Assembly (NCBI GenBank): GCA_900074745.1
Contig: LT598467.1
Location: 744,001 to 808,000 of the forward strand
Direction: 5' to 3'
Length of the DNA stretch: 64,000 nucleotides
Source of the DNA: Lachancea mirantina
Taxonomy: Eukaryota > Ascomycota > Saccharomycetes > Saccharomycetales > Saccharomycetaceae
Shown here in pieces: positions 1 to 10,523 of the stretch (position 1 is its first letter; each line of letters begins with the position of its first letter). A model generated the notes under the pieces. It worked only from the letters and a program-made list of their open reading frames with translations, was not told the DNA's origin and did no database searches. The translations under genes and the position numbers were made by a program.

Positions 1-144
1 AAGGGTAAAGTCACGACCAGCGTGCAAGACACCACCCACGAAAATGCCATTGCAGGGTTAGCTCCTTTCAAATCCACCAACGGAAGCGTCACAGAAGTAT
101 CATCGTGTGGCCTAGACGGTAAGATAATTATCTACAGAGTGTAA
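1..144 (+). CDS. ARC40: ARC40 (ARPC1), 3' end only
   Basis: The reading frame is open from base 1 and stops at 142-144, giving the last 47 residues of a protein cut by the window edge. The tail ends in a WD-repeat-like strand (SCGLDGKIIIYRV). The family role is the WD40 subunit of the Arp2/3 complex, which nucleates branched actin at endocytic sites. The tail resembles the C-terminus of ARPC1-type propellers. The identification rests largely on position: in S. cerevisiae ARC40 (YBR234C) lies convergent to DAD3, as this fragment does to the next gene. Another WD40 protein cannot be excluded from 47 residues alone. Confidence 0.65.
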   Translation, partial: KGKVTTSVQDTTHENAIAGLAPFKSTNGSVTEVSSCGLDGKIIIYRV

Positions 145-248
145 TCGGAACACTCCAATTAATTACGTTTTCAAAGCTCAACGTACATATAAGATCTGTG
201 TAGATACAATCTCATAATCCTCGATCCATCATGCAAATAAATCTACAC

Positions 249-488
249 TTAGTTTCCAACTTCTTTGTTGCGTTGCAAAACAAGCGAATAAACACTTCCC
301 TTAAACAAAGTCCCCACCAATGCTATTTTCACCTCGATTTCACGCAGCCGTCGCAGTACCTGTTCTGGTGACTCGGAGTCCTTGGCTTCTCGCAACATTT
401 TTATACTATCATCCAAGCCATGTAAGCTCTTAGAAAGAGTAGCGTATTTGTCTAGAAGGCTCTTCTGCAGAGGCGTTAGCTCTTCCAT
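249..488 (-). CDS. DAD3: DASH complex subunit Dad3
   Basis: A 79-residue protein, slightly shorter than the S. cerevisiae protein of about 94 residues. It starts MEELTPLQKSLLDKY and carries the family signature EIEVKIALVGTLFKGSVYSL near residues 49-68. Dad3 is a small helical subunit of the DASH/Dam1 ring, which couples kinetochores to microtubule plus ends in the spindle. The ATG at 486-488 is the only in-frame start. The gene is divergent from TAF6 with about 109 bp between the two ATGs, so they probably share a short promoter. The S. cerevisiae orthologue is YBR233W-A, next to ARC40, as here. Confidence 0.93.
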   Translation of the reverse strand: MEELTPLQKSLLDKYATLSKSLHGLDDSIKMLREAKDSESPEQVLRRLREIEVKIALVGTLFKGSVYSLVLQRNKEVGN

Positions 489-597
489 GTTGGTGGTTTC
501 AATGGTGTTGATAGTCCCAAGATTTTCGATATTAACATCTAGAAACTAAAATTTAATGTTTACGATAACTGAGAACTTGACGACTTTAAGGGAAAAA

Positions 598-2121
598 ATG
601 TCGAATCAACAACAATCCTATACCGTGTGGTCGCCGCAAGATACGGTTAGAGATGTGGCAGACTCTTTGGGGATTACCAACATCAGAGACGATGTACTTA
701 AATCGCTTGCGATGGACGTTGAATACCGGATTCTTGAAATCGTGGAACAAGCAGTGAAATTCAAAAGACACTCTAAAAGAGACACGTTAACCACCGGAGA
801 TATTTCTGGCGCCCTGCGGGTTCTTAACGTCGAGCCCCTGTATGGATATCAGGACGGATCAGCGAGATCGAAAAGCATTTCTTTCTCTAAAGCAAGCGGT
901 CAAGGCGGACAAACTATTTACTTTATGGACGACGAAGAAGTTGATTTTGACAAACTGATCAACGAACCTTTGCCTAAGGTGCCTCGTGTTCCAACTTTTT
1001 CGACACATTGGCTCGCGATTGAGGGCGTGCAGCCAGCGATTCCGCAAAATCCAAGTTTGAACCACATACGAATGTCACAACCACCTCTCGTGCGTGGGGC
1101 CATTGTCACAACCATCAACGATACGAGCTTCCAGACTTCAGTATCTGAAGAGAAAGAGGCACAGCATGTTTCCACGGTCAAGCCTGGTCAAGCCACTGAG
1201 GTCAGGCCGTTGGTGAAACACGTACTATCCAAAGAGTTACAGATATACTTCAATAAAGTGGTAGATGCCCTGACTTCTAACGGCCGAGATGAGAAATCTC
1301 ACCACATGCGGGCTGCTGCACTCACATCTTTAAAATCTGACACGGGATTGCATCAACTAGTGCCGTATTTTATTCAGTTCATTGCTGAGCAAGTTACGCA
1401 CAATCTGACAGATTTGAGACTTTTAAGCACCATGCTTGAAATGATCTATTCATTGTTAAGCAATCCTTCCGTGTTCCTGGACCCATATATTCATGCATTA
1501 ATTCCGTCAATTCTGACACTGCTTTTAGCCAAGAAGCTGGGTGGTAATGCCACTATAAGCTCATCTGAAGATTCTTCCAAAGAGAATTCCGCCGAAGAAG
1601 TCGAACCCTCCTCTCAATCTCTGGTTAAGAAAAATGCTCTACGAGACTTCGCTGCGTCCTTATTGAAGCACGTTCTTGACAAGTTCCCGAAAATTAACAA
1701 GGCACTTAAGCCTCGAGTAATGAGAACTCTCCTCAAAACATTCTTGGACATAAATCGTGTTTTCGGAACTTATTATGGTTGTTTTAAAGGGGTCGCCGTT
1801 CTGGGACCAGAATCTGTGAGATTTTTCCTGGGCAATCTTTATAGCTGGTCCAATATTGTTCTAGTGGAGAATAAGTCAAACGGTCAAGAGCTCGTCACGT
1901 CGAGACTTAATAAGGTGGAGCACGATATGCTTTGCGACGTAATAATCGACTCGTTGTGTGTTTTGAAGCAAGACTTGCCAGCCAGTCAAACCTACGAGGG
2001 TGATCTTAGTGAAAGCGAGAAGGAAAAGCTGGCAAAGAGAATTGGTGCTACTTTATCTGACAAAATTACAGCACGTAATGATGCAAAAGAATTGATGGCT
2101 GCCATCTTTTTTGGCGAATGA
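598..2121 (+). CDS. TAF6: TFIID/SAGA subunit Taf6
   Basis: A 507-residue protein, close to the S. cerevisiae length of 516. The N-terminal histone fold (about residues 8-75) matches Taf6 almost word for word ([18 protein letters not shown]), and the HEAT-like C-terminal domain contains [17 protein letters not shown] and ends [13 protein letters not shown]. Taf6 pairs with Taf9 in an H4/H3-like dimer within TFIID and SAGA. The frame is open upstream to another ATG at 556, but the family start MSNQQQSYT is at 598, so I chose 598; using 556 would add 14 non-conserved residues. Orthologue of YGL112C. It is convergent with SLD3, with about 106 bp between stops. Confidence 0.96.
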   Translation: MSNQQQSYTVWSPQDTVRDVADSLGITNIRDDVLKSLAMDVEYRILEIVEQAVKFKRHSKRDTLTTGDISGALRVLNVEPLYGYQDGSARSKSISFSKASGQGGQTIYFMDDEEVDFDKLINEPLPKVPRVPTFSTHWLAIEGVQPAIPQNPSLNHIRMSQPPLVRGAIVTTINDTSFQTSVSEEKEAQHVSTVKPGQATEVRPLVKHVLSKELQIYFNKVVDALTSNGRDEKSHHMRAAALTSLKSDTGLHQLVPYFIQFIAEQVTHNLTDLRLLSTMLEMIYSLLSNPSVFLDPYIHALIPSILTLLLAKKLGGNATISSSEDSSKENSAEEVEPSSQSLVKKNALRDFAASLLKHVLDKFPKINKALKPRVMRTLLKTFLDINRVFGTYYGCFKGVAVLGPESVRFFLGNLYSWSNIVLVENKSNGQELVTSRLNKVEHDMLCDVIIDSLCVLKQDLPASQTYEGDLSESEKEKLAKRIGATLSDKITARNDAKELMAAIFFGE

Positions 2122-2227
2122 AGAGAGATATTACATACATGCTTAAGTTGGTTTCCGTAATAATGTACAAATACTATGCAAATGATCCTTGGTAGTGCAA
2201 ACATTCAGGCTGGTGGAAGCCCGGCTG

Positions 2228-4429
2228 TCATTCGATGGACCCGAACAAACGCCTGCGGACACGTTTTTTGGCGGGAAGTTGAGGTGACGCTATTACCCAA
2301 TTTGCCGCTTTTATTCCGGTTCCAGGAACTTCAATCATGTCTCGAGTTGTCTGAGCTTGGCAGCCAGGGGTCGCAGGTGCCGTCCCTATTATTGGGGCCC
2401 TTTCGCCTGGAGAATCTTCGTCCCTTGTCAGAGAAACAAGTGGTGACTCAACAACCGTTAGTTTCTTACCGGGTTTAGTCCCACCGACAGGTCCTCCTGG
2501 TTTGAAAGGTGTTGCTTGAACTTGAATTGCAGCAGGTTCCTCAATCAAAAACGCTCTCTTCTTGACAGATTGACGCTTCCCTACGCGCTGAAATGACATG
2601 GTCTCAGATCGCTTCACTTGAGCTCTACTGTTAACAAGGCCCTCTCTAACTCCCAGTGAGTTTGTCTTGTCAAGCTCTTGGCTTTCAGAAACCAGATCCG
2701 TCACTGACAACTGACGCTTCTGAAGCCTCGTGAGCAAAACATCGGAGCCCGCACGATTCGCCTTGATGGGCTTTATCGAAGAAGAATTATCCAGCTGAAG
2801 AAGCTCGCCTAACTGCGATTGCGATTTACGTTCTAGCATAGGTGGGTTTTGCGGCAGCGACGATCTGCGCGAGACATCGCCAGAAACGTCGGACGTGGTA
2901 TCGTGAGCTTCCATGCCGGAAAATGAAGACGCTGACCGAACCAGACTACCTCGCAGCGAGCCATCCTCATGTTTGAACGAACGCTCCGCGATTGCAGATC
3001 TCGATCTCCCTAGTTTTCTGTTTGAGTTGAAACTCAAGCCTTTGATTTTTTGTCGGATAAAGCTCACGGCATTAGGAGTTCTCTGAGCGTAATATGGAAT
3101 CAAAACGCATGTGAGAAAACCTTGAGATGATGGTTCTTTAGTCGGATCTGCCATGCTCTTCGTGTGTTCTTTCAACGTGTCCAATACATCCCCGACAATC
3201 GTGTCGTCGTCGCCAGGCAAATGTTCGCCCATGATTTCGGTGCTAAGCATGCTATCAATAATGCAAAGTTTGTCAACAAAAATGTCGACCCTTTCACAAA
3301 AATCGAGTTTCATTCTGTCTGCTCGATGTCGGGTTTTCTTCCCCTTCCCCACTCGAATTCGTCTCAGCTTTGCAACGTTCCTCGCTCTCATTTCCATTCT
3401 TTTTTTATACTTGACCTCGAAATTGTCGAACTGGGTATCCATCCTGTTAATGTCAATCAACTCCAGTAATAAAATAATCTGTAACTTAATTTCTTTTGCC
3501 TTGATCACATCTGACAAAGCCAAAATTACTGGTTTTGGTGGCTTCGCGCTTATACCGATACTAGCCAAAGCTTTCCGCCGTTGCTCTTCTATCATGGGCG
3601 AGCCAAGGCTAGATGCTACGAGATCATGTCCTGCAGTGTCATGCCGCATATCGAATTCATCTATAGTTAAAGTCATGCGAGACAAGACCACTTGTAGGCT
3701 CAAGTCACTCTCAGGGCTGGTGCTCGCACTTTGACAGAAATTTCTCACTTTGACCATCGCTGATTTTACAAAATACGCGATGGGCAGGGAAAGCGCGAAA
3801 ACGTTCTCATAGTATTTTCGTATTAAATATTGCTTAGGATTCTCAAAGCCAACCTTTTTAACCATCCTCTTTTTATTCCACGTGGTAACTTGAGACTTGT
3901 TTGGTGGTTTGAGGTCAAGTTTACCAGCTATTTCATTATCTTCGACAATATGGCCCGCAGGGTCTTCATTCCACAAACCCAAAAGTTGAATGTTTTTCTT
4001 TCTCTCCCACTCTCGGATATTACTGGGGTATTGTTCGTTATCCTTCTTTCGATATTCTGTGGTATCATTCAAAGATAGAATATCGACCCGCGATAGCCTC
4101 CATCTTAACCATTTTTTGCACGCATACCTTTCAAGCACATAAAAAGACAGCTCGCCTTCGGAGTTTGTTTCCTTCATGACATGTTTGATCCACGAGTCAC
4201 AATTCCTGATTTTCGAGAGTACATGTTTAGGCAGCTGAGCTTCACTAAGAATCTCCGGTAGTTCATTGACATTGATGCTATTCGAAGGTAGATTCGCGGT
4301 TGATCCAACTAAGTCTGGCGTTATTGCGTCATCACACATCCAGAACAGCTCTAAGTCCGGATCTTTGCTGGATAAAAGTCTCCTATTCTCGTACACATCA
4401 AAATCAAGTTCCATCTTGTTCGTCGACAT
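2228..4429 (-). CDS. SLD3: DNA replication initiation protein Sld3
   Basis: A 733-residue protein, somewhat longer than S. cerevisiae Sld3 (668). The central Cdc45-binding domain lies roughly at residues 190-510. The C-terminal tail is low-complexity and basic, with several minimal CDK motifs (DSPGE, ATPGC, ASPQL) before a terminal RVRRRLFGSIE. In the family, CDK-phosphorylated tail sites bind Dpb11 to start CMG assembly at origins; which of these sites acts here is inference. The open frame extends to 4474 only with a GTG codon; the first ATG (MSTNKMELD) is at 4427-4429. Position and strand match YGL113W beside TAF6. Confidence 0.9.
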   Translation of the reverse strand: MSTNKMELDFDVYENRRLLSSKDPDLELFWMCDDAITPDLVGSTANLPSNSINVNELPEILSEAQLPKHVLSKIRNCDSWIKHVMKETNSEGELSFYVLERYACKKWLRWRLSRVDILSLNDTTEYRKKDNEQYPSNIREWERKKNIQLLGLWNEDPAGHIVEDNEIAGKLDLKPPNKSQVTTWNKKRMVKKVGFENPKQYLIRKYYENVFALSLPIAYFVKSAMVKVRNFCQSASTSPESDLSLQVVLSRMTLTIDEFDMRHDTAGHDLVASSLGSPMIEEQRRKALASIGISAKPPKPVILALSDVIKAKEIKLQIILLLELIDINRMDTQFDNFEVKYKKRMEMRARNVAKLRRIRVGKGKKTRHRADRMKLDFCERVDIFVDKLCIIDSMLSTEIMGEHLPGDDDTIVGDVLDTLKEHTKSMADPTKEPSSQGFLTCVLIPYYAQRTPNAVSFIRQKIKGLSFNSNRKLGRSRSAIAERSFKHEDGSLRGSLVRSASSFSGMEAHDTTSDVSGDVSRRSSLPQNPPMLERKSQSQLGELLQLDNSSSIKPIKANRAGSDVLLTRLQKRQLSVTDLVSESQELDKTNSLGVREGLVNSRAQVKRSETMSFQRVGKRQSVKKRAFLIEEPAAIQVQATPFKPGGPVGGTKPGKKLTVVESPLVSLTRDEDSPGERAPIIGTAPATPGCQAQTTRDMIEVPGTGIKAANWVIASPQLPAKKRVRRRLFGSIE

Positions 4430-4821
4430 GAAGATGGTTCTGTTAATTTCATCATCAACACACCCATGCACCACACTTGATGTCGATGGTTATCCATTCA
4501 CTAGAAAAGAAGTTAGATATTCTCTTGACAGAAGAGAGTCGTCATTCACAAGGTTTTCAGTGATGTAACTCACCTATGTTTGAAAAGCCGCGGGCTGGGT
4601 AATTATTTGTCTTTTTCCAGCGTGGTTTGGGCCTCTTTCTAGTAAGGAAACCTCAAAACCACGTAGAACCCTTTGACGATAAATGAGACACTAGATCCCC
4701 GAGGGCCTGGAATACAAATTATCTTGTCTCTCTTTAGGCAAGTTTTGGGACAGCTTGTATCATCTGATTCTGTTTTTAGGAAAGTTTTTGGTAAGACAAT
4801 TATAACCAGGCGTCTATTATT
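4430..4821. other. intergenic, SLD3 promoter / PBP2 3' region
   Basis: About 390 bases without a gene. It holds the 5' flank of SLD3 and the 3' flank of PBP2. I saw no RNA gene, repeat or clear cell-cycle box. Confidence 0.6.
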
Positions 4822-6012
4822 TCAAAGCAGCTTTCCAGCTCTTCTGACTTGTTCATTTTGCTTGTCAGCTTCGATTTTATTGTTTATGAGAAGCACGGCT
4901 GTATGGCTCGCCATTGGTGTGCCCTTTATGGTTATCTTGCGCTCGACGCATCCGTCTACACGGTCATCGATTTGAATCGAGCAACCAGTGCTTTCTTTAA
5001 TGGAATTTATATGCTTGCCTCCTTTCCCTATCACATTCCCCACGTAGGCATCGTCGATGTAAATTTCTTGCTGAACCATAGATATCTGCGGAGTGCCTGC
5101 GGCGGGGATAGTAGTTGTAGCTAAAGCATCGGCAAAACGCACATTGCTTATATTGAGGGCAGCTGCATACCCTTGAAATGTCGGCACTGAGGTGTAAGCG
5201 TAAGGGTAGTTTGGTTGCGCCGATGGCCTGTATGGTCTTTTCCTATGCTTCTCGCCGGGTCTATATTGATGTTGTTGTTGATGGTGAATTCCGGCACCAT
5301 AACTGTTATCCAACACTGAATGAAGAGCATTGGGTTGGTAAAATATGCATTTTTTGTATGCGAATGTACTTTGGTGGTTTATAATTGTTTGTCCGACGTA
5401 GTAAGCGGCAATATGAACGGCGTCCGCGACGCCGTTGATGCACAAAATCCGATCGTTGGAGAGAGGAAGCGTTTCGGGGCCCGCTACAAGTTTAGCAGCA
5501 CTCAGATTTTCAATCTCGCGCAGTCTAGAGCCCTGACGACCTATTACGCAGCCCATCATGTGATGTGGGATTAAAATATTGACCGTCATCGCCACCGACT
5601 TTTCATCAGACTTACTGCCTTCTTCTTCTTCATTTATGGCCCGAACTATCATGCCAAAGACTTTGGCTACGTCTTCGCAACGTCCCCTGACGTAGATGAC
5701 CCGCTCCGAAATGCCTCTGATATTGTCAGAAACGTTGATTCGCGTGTTGGATTCTGCTTTCATTCTAGTAATCTTCTCGCCCCCGGGCCCCACAATCATT
5801 GAAGCCTCTTTAACAAGACATAGCATCCGCAAGTGAATGTAGTCGTCATCTCCTGTTTTCTCGTTTTCGTCCTCTACACGTTCCTCCGCTTCAACGTCTT
5901 CCAACGCTACTCTCTTAATTTCAGCTTCTAGCGATTCTTCGTGGCAATCTTCCTGTTTCCGTTTCAATACGTTGGAAGCTTCCAGTGGCCCTTTCAACGC
6001 TTCGTCTTTCAT
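4822..6012 (-). CDS. PBP2: KH-domain RNA-binding protein Pbp2
   Basis: A 396-residue protein with three KH domains: about residues 58-125 (GXXG loop GPGG), 138-215 (GRQG) and 312-385 (GKGG), separated by a Q/H/P-rich linker around 220-300. This is the PCBP-like architecture of S. cerevisiae Pbp2 (413 residues), a KH protein reported to interact with Pab1-binding protein. Its molecular role is not well defined; single-stranded nucleic-acid binding follows from the KH folds. The acidic N-terminus precedes KH1. The ATG at 6010-6012 gives the full-length form. Orthologue of YBR233W, in the ancestral slot between DAD3 and SWC5. Confidence 0.92.
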   Translation of the reverse strand: MKDEALKGPLEASNVLKRKQEDCHEESLEAEIKRVALEDVEAEERVEDENEKTGDDDYIHLRMLCLVKEASMIVGPGGEKITRMKAESNTRINVSDNIRGISERVIYVRGRCEDVAKVFGMIVRAINEEEEGSKSDEKSVAMTVNILIPHHMMGCVIGRQGSRLREIENLSAAKLVAGPETLPLSNDRILCINGVADAVHIAAYYVGQTIINHQSTFAYKKCIFYQPNALHSVLDNSYGAGIHHQQQHQYRPGEKHRKRPYRPSAQPNYPYAYTSVPTFQGYAAALNISNVRFADALATTTIPAAGTPQISMVQQEIYIDDAYVGNVIGKGGKHINSIKESTGCSIQIDDRVDGCVERKITIKGTPMASHTAVLLINNKIEADKQNEQVRRAGKLL

Positions 6013-6786
6013 CGTTCTTGCTTAGTACTGAACACAAGTATAGGCAACCACCGGGAGAATCTCGTTGAAAAGTCAATTAGGTATAAAAATATGGCTCTCG
6101 ATACTGGCAACGATGGGGATCACCGCCTTCAATGGTTTTTAAAAATGGGTTTTCCTTCACTATCAATATATGCCTAGCTAGCGTTTTTCTATTTGATTAA
6201 CTTTTCTTACTTTGATCAACTACCCTATAAACCCAAGTTTAGGTAACGATACAAACCCATAGCAGCAATGATCTTGATCCGCTTTGTGATGAATTGGATT
6301 TTACTATGTCTGAAGTTGTTTTGGTGGTATTTTTAATGAATCTTTACTTAAAGCATATGGCTTACGTTGAGTCAACTACCGCTGTCATTAGTGAGCTCTA
6401 CACTGGACAAGGGACTCTTTTCCTTTTCAATTCACGGTAAAATTAGCACTGGAAGCCGGCAACTAACGGCTAATTTCAATTGGGCTCGCATAATAGCTCT
6501 ATTGTCCGGATTATCAAACAACTGTCCGCATATTGTTAAATGGCAACTGCTTCACGAACTACAGTCAATTTAACGATAAAAGTCTTGCAAAATAAAACTG
6601 AAAGCTGTAAAAATGTTGAAGGAACTGCTCGAAGGTCATCTTGAACCTGCCAAGGCCCCAACTATTTTTTTTCGATGTTCTTCGGATCCTTGTGATTATT
6701 TACCAACATCCTCACACTACGTACTTTCAAGTTCAACCTTTACTGAACACTCATCGAGAAACGTTTTACTGACAGAACAGCTTAAA
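6013..6786. other. divergent PBP2-SWC5 intergenic region
   Basis: About 770 bases between two divergent starts. The SWC5 frame is open upstream to an ATG at 6613, but that stretch lacks family similarity, so I treat it as leader. No RNA gene or repeat recognised. Confidence 0.5.
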
Positions 6787-7641
6787 ATGGACGGGAAAAG
6801 AGATTCTAACACTGGCCGAGAACTTTTTGACGAGTCTCAATACAATGAGGAAGATGATCAAGATTTTGTGCTGGAAGATGGCGAGCAGGTTACAGCAAAT
6901 GTTGGATCTGATATTGATGATGAAGACGATTACGAGGAAAATGGTGGTGAAGATGATTCGGCCAAACGTCAGAAGGTCAACTACTCTTCTATTGAAAACG
7001 AACAAGGTGGATTGATTAAGACGAGATATGCCCGGAAAGTCGAGGAAGAACTGGGCAGGAAACAGAAGTACGAATGTCTACGAGGTGAGGGTGTTAGTGA
7101 AGAGACGAACAATATATGGGAAGACTTGCAGCGAGAGAGCCGAAACAGAAGCCAGAAAAGATCATCTATAATGAGTTTGCAGCCGATATCAAGTACTGAT
7201 GCGCTTATGGGAGAAGAGCAGGTTTTGATAGAACGCAGCTTTAAGTTTGCCAACGAAGTGGTGCACGAGAAGAAATGGGTTCCTAAATCCAGTGCTGGAG
7301 GCTATGAGTTTTTAAGAACTCAAAAAGCGAAGAATTCAAGAGATGTGAACGAGGTCAAGAAAGCTACAAATGACTACGGTATGACTTTGAGGCGACCTTT
7401 GAAAAGACCGCCTATACTTGAACAAATCATAGCAGGCGCTTTGAAGCCGAAGTTGACAACACTTGAGAAATCGAAGCTTGATTGGGTTGCGTACGTTGAC
7501 AAAGAAGGTATTAATGAGGAACTGACGCTACACAACAAAGACGGTTATTTGGCTAAACAAGACTTTTTATCGAGAGTCGAAACTTTTAAAGATAATCAGT
7601 ACAGGGAAATGAGAAGAAAGCAAATACAACAAAACGATTAA
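6787..7641 (+). CDS. SWC5: SWR1 complex subunit Swc5
   Basis: A 284-residue protein with a strongly acidic N-terminal half (runs of D/E, about residues 12-60) and a C-terminal BCNT domain (about residues 205-284) containing the signature KLDWVAYVDKEGI...KQDFLSRV. Swc5 is required for the SWR1 remodeller to exchange H2A for H2A.Z; the acidic part binds H2A-H2B and the BCNT domain binds the complex. An upstream in-frame ATG at 6613 would add 58 residues not typical of the family, so I chose the ATG at 6787 (MDGKRDSN). Orthologue of YBR231C. Convergent with the OPT transporter, only 8 bp between stop codons. Confidence 0.93.
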   Translation: MDGKRDSNTGRELFDESQYNEEDDQDFVLEDGEQVTANVGSDIDDEDDYEENGGEDDSAKRQKVNYSSIENEQGGLIKTRYARKVEEELGRKQKYECLRGEGVSEETNNIWEDLQRESRNRSQKRSSIMSLQPISSTDALMGEEQVLIERSFKFANEVVHEKKWVPKSSAGGYEFLRTQKAKNSRDVNEVKKATNDYGMTLRRPLKRPPILEQIIAGALKPKLTTLEKSKLDWVAYVDKEGINEELTLHNKDGYLAKQDFLSRVETFKDNQYREMRRKQIQQND

Positions 7642-7649
7642 AAACCAGT

Positions 7650-9875
7650 CTATAAATGTGGTACGTTTAAGCTCGTGAAAATCATGTTGAAAATGCTGCA
7701 AACTCCCTCGCCAAGAACAAGTCCTGAACTGAAGACGATCATACTCGTCTTCGCCGAACCGTCCCTGGAATGCGTTCTGAGCCAGTAATGGGCCACACAC
7801 CCTCCAATAAACCTGGCTATGGTAAAGCTTGGAGAATTATAAACGCCAACTCCTACTGCGACTCCTGAAGGTAGCAATACAAGCCAGTCGAAACCTTTAT
7901 CGCGGTAAATGTTCTTTACGAGTGAAATAATTGCCCAAATAGAACCCAAAATGATTGACGTCTCTACCGCTTTTTCAGGTAATCCTTGTCCCGTCACCAG
8001 TCTTGCGCAGTCGATCCAAATCGCGGCTGTCGGAATCCTAAATTGCGTGCTCGGTATCTCATAGACGCGATTGTAGAAAATGTACATGATGCTCGATAAA
8101 AAAATTGACCATGTAGCTCCAATCATTTGCGCAACAAATTGAGCCTTTGGTGATGCACCTAATAAATGGCCAGTTTTTAAATCTTGCATGAGGTCACCCG
8201 CCTGTTGAGCTCCTGCCTCTGCAATACCGCCTGCCACTAAATTCAAAAGAACGGCTCCTTTCCTGTCGGGCGGTGTAATTACGGCAAAAATTAACTGCGA
8301 AAGTTTCCCTATACCGCTGACAGGATTTAAATCGGTTTCTCCTAGTGCTCTCACTGCCAGAATCGAAAGGAAAAGGGCAAGGATGAGTGCCATTATCATG
8401 GACGAAACTGGTAGAATTTGAGATCCGAAAAGATATATCATAGAAACCACGCATATTAATGACGACACAATTAGACCGCTGATCACCGTTGTATACTTGA
8501 TCAAATGTTTTGAATCAACTTCGTGGTCGATTTGAGTGCTAACGAGTTTGACGGTGCTGCCTCTTCGGCCCTGGTTGGTAGCCCGATTAATTAGCTGCTC
8601 TTCCTCCAGTAACATAGATTCCATAGAATCATCCCACATAGATTCTAGTAAATCCTTTTTGTTGTTTCGCAAGCAAAAGCTCAACGTTGACTTGGTGGTA
8701 AATACCACGAATCCAACCACAGAATCCACCACCATAACCGCCAAGGAGGACCACAAGATCCAGCCCTGTATACCCTTTTCCCAATCGTTGACATCAGCAT
8801 CGGGGTCAACCCAGCCTTTGTACCGTGCCAAAGGTGCTAAAATCCCCCAGCCCAAAAAGCATCCAATCAACATATATGTGACCGTTGGCAATCCCATAAT
8901 GATGCCCTGGCCAATGTAAGCAGGTGACGGTTGGAAGTTCCATAAATAGGTCTTCGACAAATGATTTCCGAAGACTGGAACTGCTTTAATCAATGGTAGA
9001 AAGTAAGACAGTATTGTATAGGCTGATGAGACCATGAAAGTCCGGCTCAATAGACTGATATTTTTGTCGTAGCTGGAATCGTCATACCCAGGTAAGGAAT
9101 TGTACGACCCATTACCTACCGCAGACGCATTCAAGTGAGGTGCAGAATTGTTGACAACACTTGCCTCTTGGTTTTGGTGAGCCCTGCTGGATTGCGTATA
9201 GTCTGGTGATCTTTCTGGCGGCGTCCTCATGAGCAGAGAATCTGTGATCAACACTTCGCTATACTCTCCTAGTCTTTTGGCTCTCATTTGTTCCAGTTCT
9301 TTTGGTGAGATTTCCTGCAGGATTTCGGACTTATTGAGCATGGCTATAAGCGTCGCAGTTGCGCTACCGCTCGGGAATGGCAGCTTTTCTCTCACTATTA
9401 CCTGCTTACGCAGCGGCACGGCAAAGAAAACACCAAAAAAAGCCAAAGCCAAAGACCAAATAAACAGCTGAACGAATGTAAACCGTTCGCCGCTCGTCCT
9501 GGTTCCACCCGACTCCTCTGGTGTTAAGAAATGCTCGATTGCGGGTATAACGCCTACAAACCCGAATGCGAGAGGACCAGTACCGACGGCGATCGCTGCT
9601 GACTGTATATAAACGTTCTCCACATCAGTAAACGGTTCAGAGTTGGTGAAGAAGATAGGCCACAATTGTCGGAAAATTGCACATGCCAAAAGCGCTGAAG
9701 GCAGCGACATCATGGAAACCCAACCCGTTTGCAACCCGAATTGAAAATTTGATATCAGTACCAAAGACCCAATACCTAGCCCCGCAACGGTACCTCTCAA
9801 TGTGATTTGCTTGATACGGGCTTTATCGGTAAATGACACTGTACAGTTTAACGCTTCCACATTTTCTCCAGCCAT
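7650..9875 (-). CDS. OPT-family oligopeptide transporter (YGL114W-like)
   Basis: A 741-residue polytopic membrane protein with about 14-16 hydrophobic segments. It carries OPT/YSL family hallmarks: NFQFGLQTGWVSMMSLPSALLAC near the N-terminus, PFPSGSATATLI, GQGIIMGLPTVTYMLIG, and GGIAEAGAQQAGDLMQDLKTGH. It aligns throughout with S. cerevisiae YGL114W (725 residues), a putative oligopeptide or metal-chelate transporter whose substrate is not established. The longer frame to 9941 starts at TTG, not ATG; the first ATG (MAGENVEAL) is at 9873-9875. Tandem 12-bp repeats sit just upstream (about 9957-10037). Synteny with SNF4 supports orthology. Confidence 0.93.
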   Translation of the reverse strand: MAGENVEALNCTVSFTDKARIKQITLRGTVAGLGIGSLVLISNFQFGLQTGWVSMMSLPSALLACAIFRQLWPIFFTNSEPFTDVENVYIQSAAIAVGTGPLAFGFVGVIPAIEHFLTPEESGGTRTSGERFTFVQLFIWSLALAFFGVFFAVPLRKQVIVREKLPFPSGSATATLIAMLNKSEILQEISPKELEQMRAKRLGEYSEVLITDSLLMRTPPERSPDYTQSSRAHQNQEASVVNNSAPHLNASAVGNGSYNSLPGYDDSSYDKNISLLSRTFMVSSAYTILSYFLPLIKAVPVFGNHLSKTYLWNFQPSPAYIGQGIIMGLPTVTYMLIGCFLGWGILAPLARYKGWVDPDADVNDWEKGIQGWILWSSLAVMVVDSVVGFVVFTTKSTLSFCLRNNKKDLLESMWDDSMESMLLEEEQLINRATNQGRRGSTVKLVSTQIDHEVDSKHLIKYTTVISGLIVSSLICVVSMIYLFGSQILPVSSMIMALILALFLSILAVRALGETDLNPVSGIGKLSQLIFAVITPPDRKGAVLLNLVAGGIAEAGAQQAGDLMQDLKTGHLLGASPKAQFVAQMIGATWSIFLSSIMYIFYNRVYEIPSTQFRIPTAAIWIDCARLVTGQGLPEKAVETSIILGSIWAIISLVKNIYRDKGFDWLVLLPSGVAVGVGVYNSPSFTIARFIGGCVAHYWLRTHSRDGSAKTSMIVFSSGLVLGEGVCSIFNMIFTSLNVPHL

Positions 9876-10523
9876 GACTAATATATTAACCTGAAGCTTA
9901 TATGACTGATATTCTCTCGGCTCCTCTACTGATGAAACCAAATGTCAACCGTCTTTGGGCCCTCAAGTTCCTGGCCAAGCTCCTGGTCGAGTTCCTCGTC
10001 AGGTTGATCAACTTGGTCAAGTTCCTGCTCGCTCTTTAGTAATCAATATTGGTGAAAGATGCTGCCCAAGCAACCAGAGGAAACCTCACGCAGAAAAAAT
10101 TTGGTGGTTGTATCTAAAGCCTTTCTTGACAAGACAGAATGACAATTAAATGGCTCTTAACCAGTGAACTGTGAGTCCTGTGTCTCGCTTTATCGTATCA
10201 ATTCTTGACCTTAACCTTGATTCCTATTTTTCACTTTCGCGAAGTCACTCATAAATGCTAATGGGATAGCTTTATACTAAGTTCAAGATGCTCGATATTT
10301 AAGAGGACGATTGATTCAATAGTAAAGAATCAGTAAATCGCGTGCTATCGCCTGTAAGCGTACTTGGACAATAATCTCAAGATCCTTTCATTCGTTCTGT
10401 GATTATCTCTGAAACCCACAACGCTTGATTGCAACTGCACAATGTCAGTTTCACAAAATGGTTCGTTACCTATTGATTTTTAATATTTAACACCCTCACA
10501 GTAAGATGCACGATAATGCGGGT
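9876..10523. other. intergenic, OPT transporter promoter / SNF4 3' region
   Basis: About 650 bases. It contains the degenerate 12-bp tandem repeat described separately. The remainder shows no gene. Confidence 0.5.
9957..10037. repeat. degenerate 12-bp tandem repeat
   Basis: Imperfect copies of a 12-base unit resembling CAAGTTCCTGGC (variants CAAGCTCCTGGT, CGAGTTCCTCGT, then a later GTCAAGTTCCTGC) run in tandem, about five to six copies, 80-160 bp upstream of the OPT transporter ATG. On the minus strand one frame reads an acidic ELDQ/ELGQ-type repeat with no ATG, then a stop, in a different frame from the transporter. Confidence 0.6.

Noticed and set aside
556-597. Upstream ATG of TAF6
   Set aside because: It would add 14 unconserved residues; Taf6 proteins begin at the ATG at 598.
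3153-3734. 193-codon plus-strand frame inside SLD3
   Set aside because: It is a shadow of the SLD3 coding strand, Ser/Leu-rich without domain features.
9955-10149. 64-codon frame over the 12-bp repeats
   Set aside because: It is low complexity produced by the tandem repeat, with no homology signal, in a promoter region.
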